Origin: Actinocatenispora thailandica
GTDB taxonomy: Bacteria > Actinomycetota > Actinomycetes > Mycobacteriales > Micromonosporaceae
Reading direction: 5' to 3'
Assembly: GCF_016865425.1 (NCBI RefSeq)
Contig: NZ_AP023355.1
Span: forward strand, 3,408,198 to 3,472,197
DNA: 64,000 nucleotides
Position 1 is the first letter of the stretch, and every line of letters starts with the position of its first letter. Position numbers and translations under genes: made by a program. Of this stretch, positions 62,809 through 64,000 are shown piece after piece. The notes under the pieces were generated by a model. It made no database searches, was not told the origin of the DNA, and saw only the letters and a program-made list of their open reading frames with translations.

Positions 62809-64000
62809 GTCGCGCCTCCCCCGAGCGCCGGCGCTTGTGCACGGCGTCGCGGTCGAACCCCGCGCCGACCGGCCGGCCGCGCTTGAGCAGCGTACGTCGT
62901 GGCAGACCCGGGTTCGGCAGGCCCGGTCCGGTGCGATCCACCCCGTCGCCGGCCGGTACGCCGCCCGCGCCGATCGGCCCCGGCGCCTCCGTCGGCTGCT
63001 CGTCGGGCGGCGTCGCCAGCCGGGGAAACGCCATCCCGACCGCACCGTGCGCGGTGGCCAGGGGTACCCGGCCGCGACGCTGCCGGTCGGCCGAGACCAG
63101 CGCCGCACGCCGCGCCTGCCGCAGGGTGCTCACCGCCAACGCCAGCTCGTACGCGACGTCCACCTTGTGCCTGGAGCTGACGCCGGCGCGGATGCCGGCA
63201 CCGGCGAAGCGGCCGCGAATCGGCGTACTGATCGCCGGGTTGAGCTCCACCTCGGACGAGCTGCCCAGGCGCTGCTCGCGCCGCTCCCGTCGCCGCCGGT
63301 CGTCGGCCAGCTGCTGCGGGTCGCCCGGCGGCCCGGGCTCGTGCGGGTACCTCGGCATCCGGGGATCGTCGATGACGCCGCTGGTCAGGGCGTCGTTCCG
63401 GACCTCGGCGAGAGACGTACCCGAGGATCTCAGGCGCTGGAAGTACCGGCTGCGCAGGATCGTCAGGTTGATGTGGTTCTGCTTCAACCAGCTCTGATGC
63501 CGTTCGGGCGAGGAGCCGGGTACCTTCCCGATCAGCCGGGCCAGGTCGGTCACGACGGCGCCGGCCTCGAAGTCCAGCACGAACGCCCGGCTCTGCCGCT
63601 GCGGCAGCCGACCGTTCTCCGCGTCGATCTGCAACCGGGTCACGACCTCGTCCCACTCCGGCCCGGCCTGCTCGGCGCCGTCCGGCAGCACCGCCTGGTG
63701 ATGCTGTTCCAGCTCCCAGGCATGCAGTTCGTTGAGCCGCTCACCCAATGCGCTGAACTCGGACTGGCCCGGGCCGAACTCCAGCCACCACCGGTCCGGG
63801 TCCACCGGGTCGGTCAGCAGCGCCGCCGGGCCGTCGAGGAACAGGTTCGGCTCCGGCGCGTACGGCAGCAGGGGGTGCAGCCGGGCCTGTGCGTCACGTT
63901 CCCGCATGTCGCGGGCCACCTCTGCGCGTACCTCGGCCAGACCGGCCGCGTTCAGCCTCGACCCGTGCAGCCGCGCGTACTCGGCCATCAAGGCGTCGAT
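62805..64000 (-). CDS. Large hydrophilic protein, C-terminal part (partial, possible frameshift)
   Basis: The frame is open at the window edge (IDALMAEYARLHGSRL...), so the start is probably outside. It has a helical region (about 1-120, LNELHAWELEQHHQAV), LDFEAGAVVTDLARLIGKVPG, a charged segment (DDRRRRERREQRLGSSSEVEL), and a Pro/Gly-rich tail. No domain recognised. As printed, the frame runs on to 62450, overlapping the SseB gene by about 360 nt. One more G in the GGGGG at 62818-62822 would give a stop at 62805 in an ATGA overlap, like the other operon junctions. It may be the tail of a polymorphic toxin or ESX substrate; this rests on context only. Confidence 0.45.

Overview
The window is very GC-rich actinobacterial chromosome with dense, mostly minus-strand operons. 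It has GTG/TTG/CTG starts, many 4-nt start/stop overlaps and a complete pupylation-proteasome locus. Gene order (arg cluster, infC-rpmI-rplT-trmH-pheST, helY-tat-paf-proteasome-arc-trmI) and an F420-type oxidoreductase fit Micromonosporaceae or a close relative; genus and species cannot be fixed from the sequence alone.

Layout. 1-1134: start of an NAD(P)-binding dehydrogenase divergent from a MerR regulator, then a frameshifted 3-methyladenine glycosylase gene. 1131-8704: arginine operon argC-J-B-D-F-R-H (minus strand), with a promoter and ARG-box-like site before argC. 8870-11468: structured leader, GT2 glycosyltransferase and a multi-membrane partner, closed by a 34-bp perfect palindrome. 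11654-18185: pheT-pheS, then infC-rpmI-rplT-trmH, with infC starting at ATC behind an attenuator-like hairpin. 18186-21895: PH-domain protein, a DMT transporter coupled to hisG-hisE, and a lipoprotein. 21989-24608: ribE-ribBA-ribH under an FMN riboswitch. 24678-29784: response regulator/GGDEF protein, rpe, DinB protein and the HelY helicase.

29941-49208 is the Pup-proteasome neighbourhood: HAD hydrolase, lipid kinase, tatA-tatC, pafB-pafC, DUF3866 protein, MFS transporter, pafA, prcB-prcA, a degenerate endonuclease VII gene, pup (ending GGE), dop, a membrane glycosyltransferase-like protein, arc and trmI. Together these encode tagging (PafA, Pup), untagging (Dop), unfolding (ARC) and degradation (PrcAB), plus the PafBC DNA-damage regulator. 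49205-51828: M50 protease and RecB-like nuclease, divergent across a 3 x 26-bp hairpin repeat.

51865-57419: two-component system followed by a MacB/LolD-type ABC exporter; both are preceded by the same gapped inverted-repeat motif, so the regulator probably controls both. 57574-60101: LLM oxidoreductase, then a divergent SDR/TetR pair with two operators. 60328-64000: a tight operon at the window edge (large partial protein, two SseB-domain proteins, an Imm35/YrhB-like immunity protein, a GT60-like glycosyltransferase) that looks like a polymorphic-toxin/immunity cassette.

Two cross-cutting patterns stand out. First, four genes (mpg, argD, the histidine kinase, the ABC permease) and possibly a fifth are each broken by one apparently missing base in a G/C run, which looks more like sequence error than biology. 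Second, about ten genes have a TANNNT -10 box ending 6-7 nt before the start codon, the layout of leaderless transcripts.
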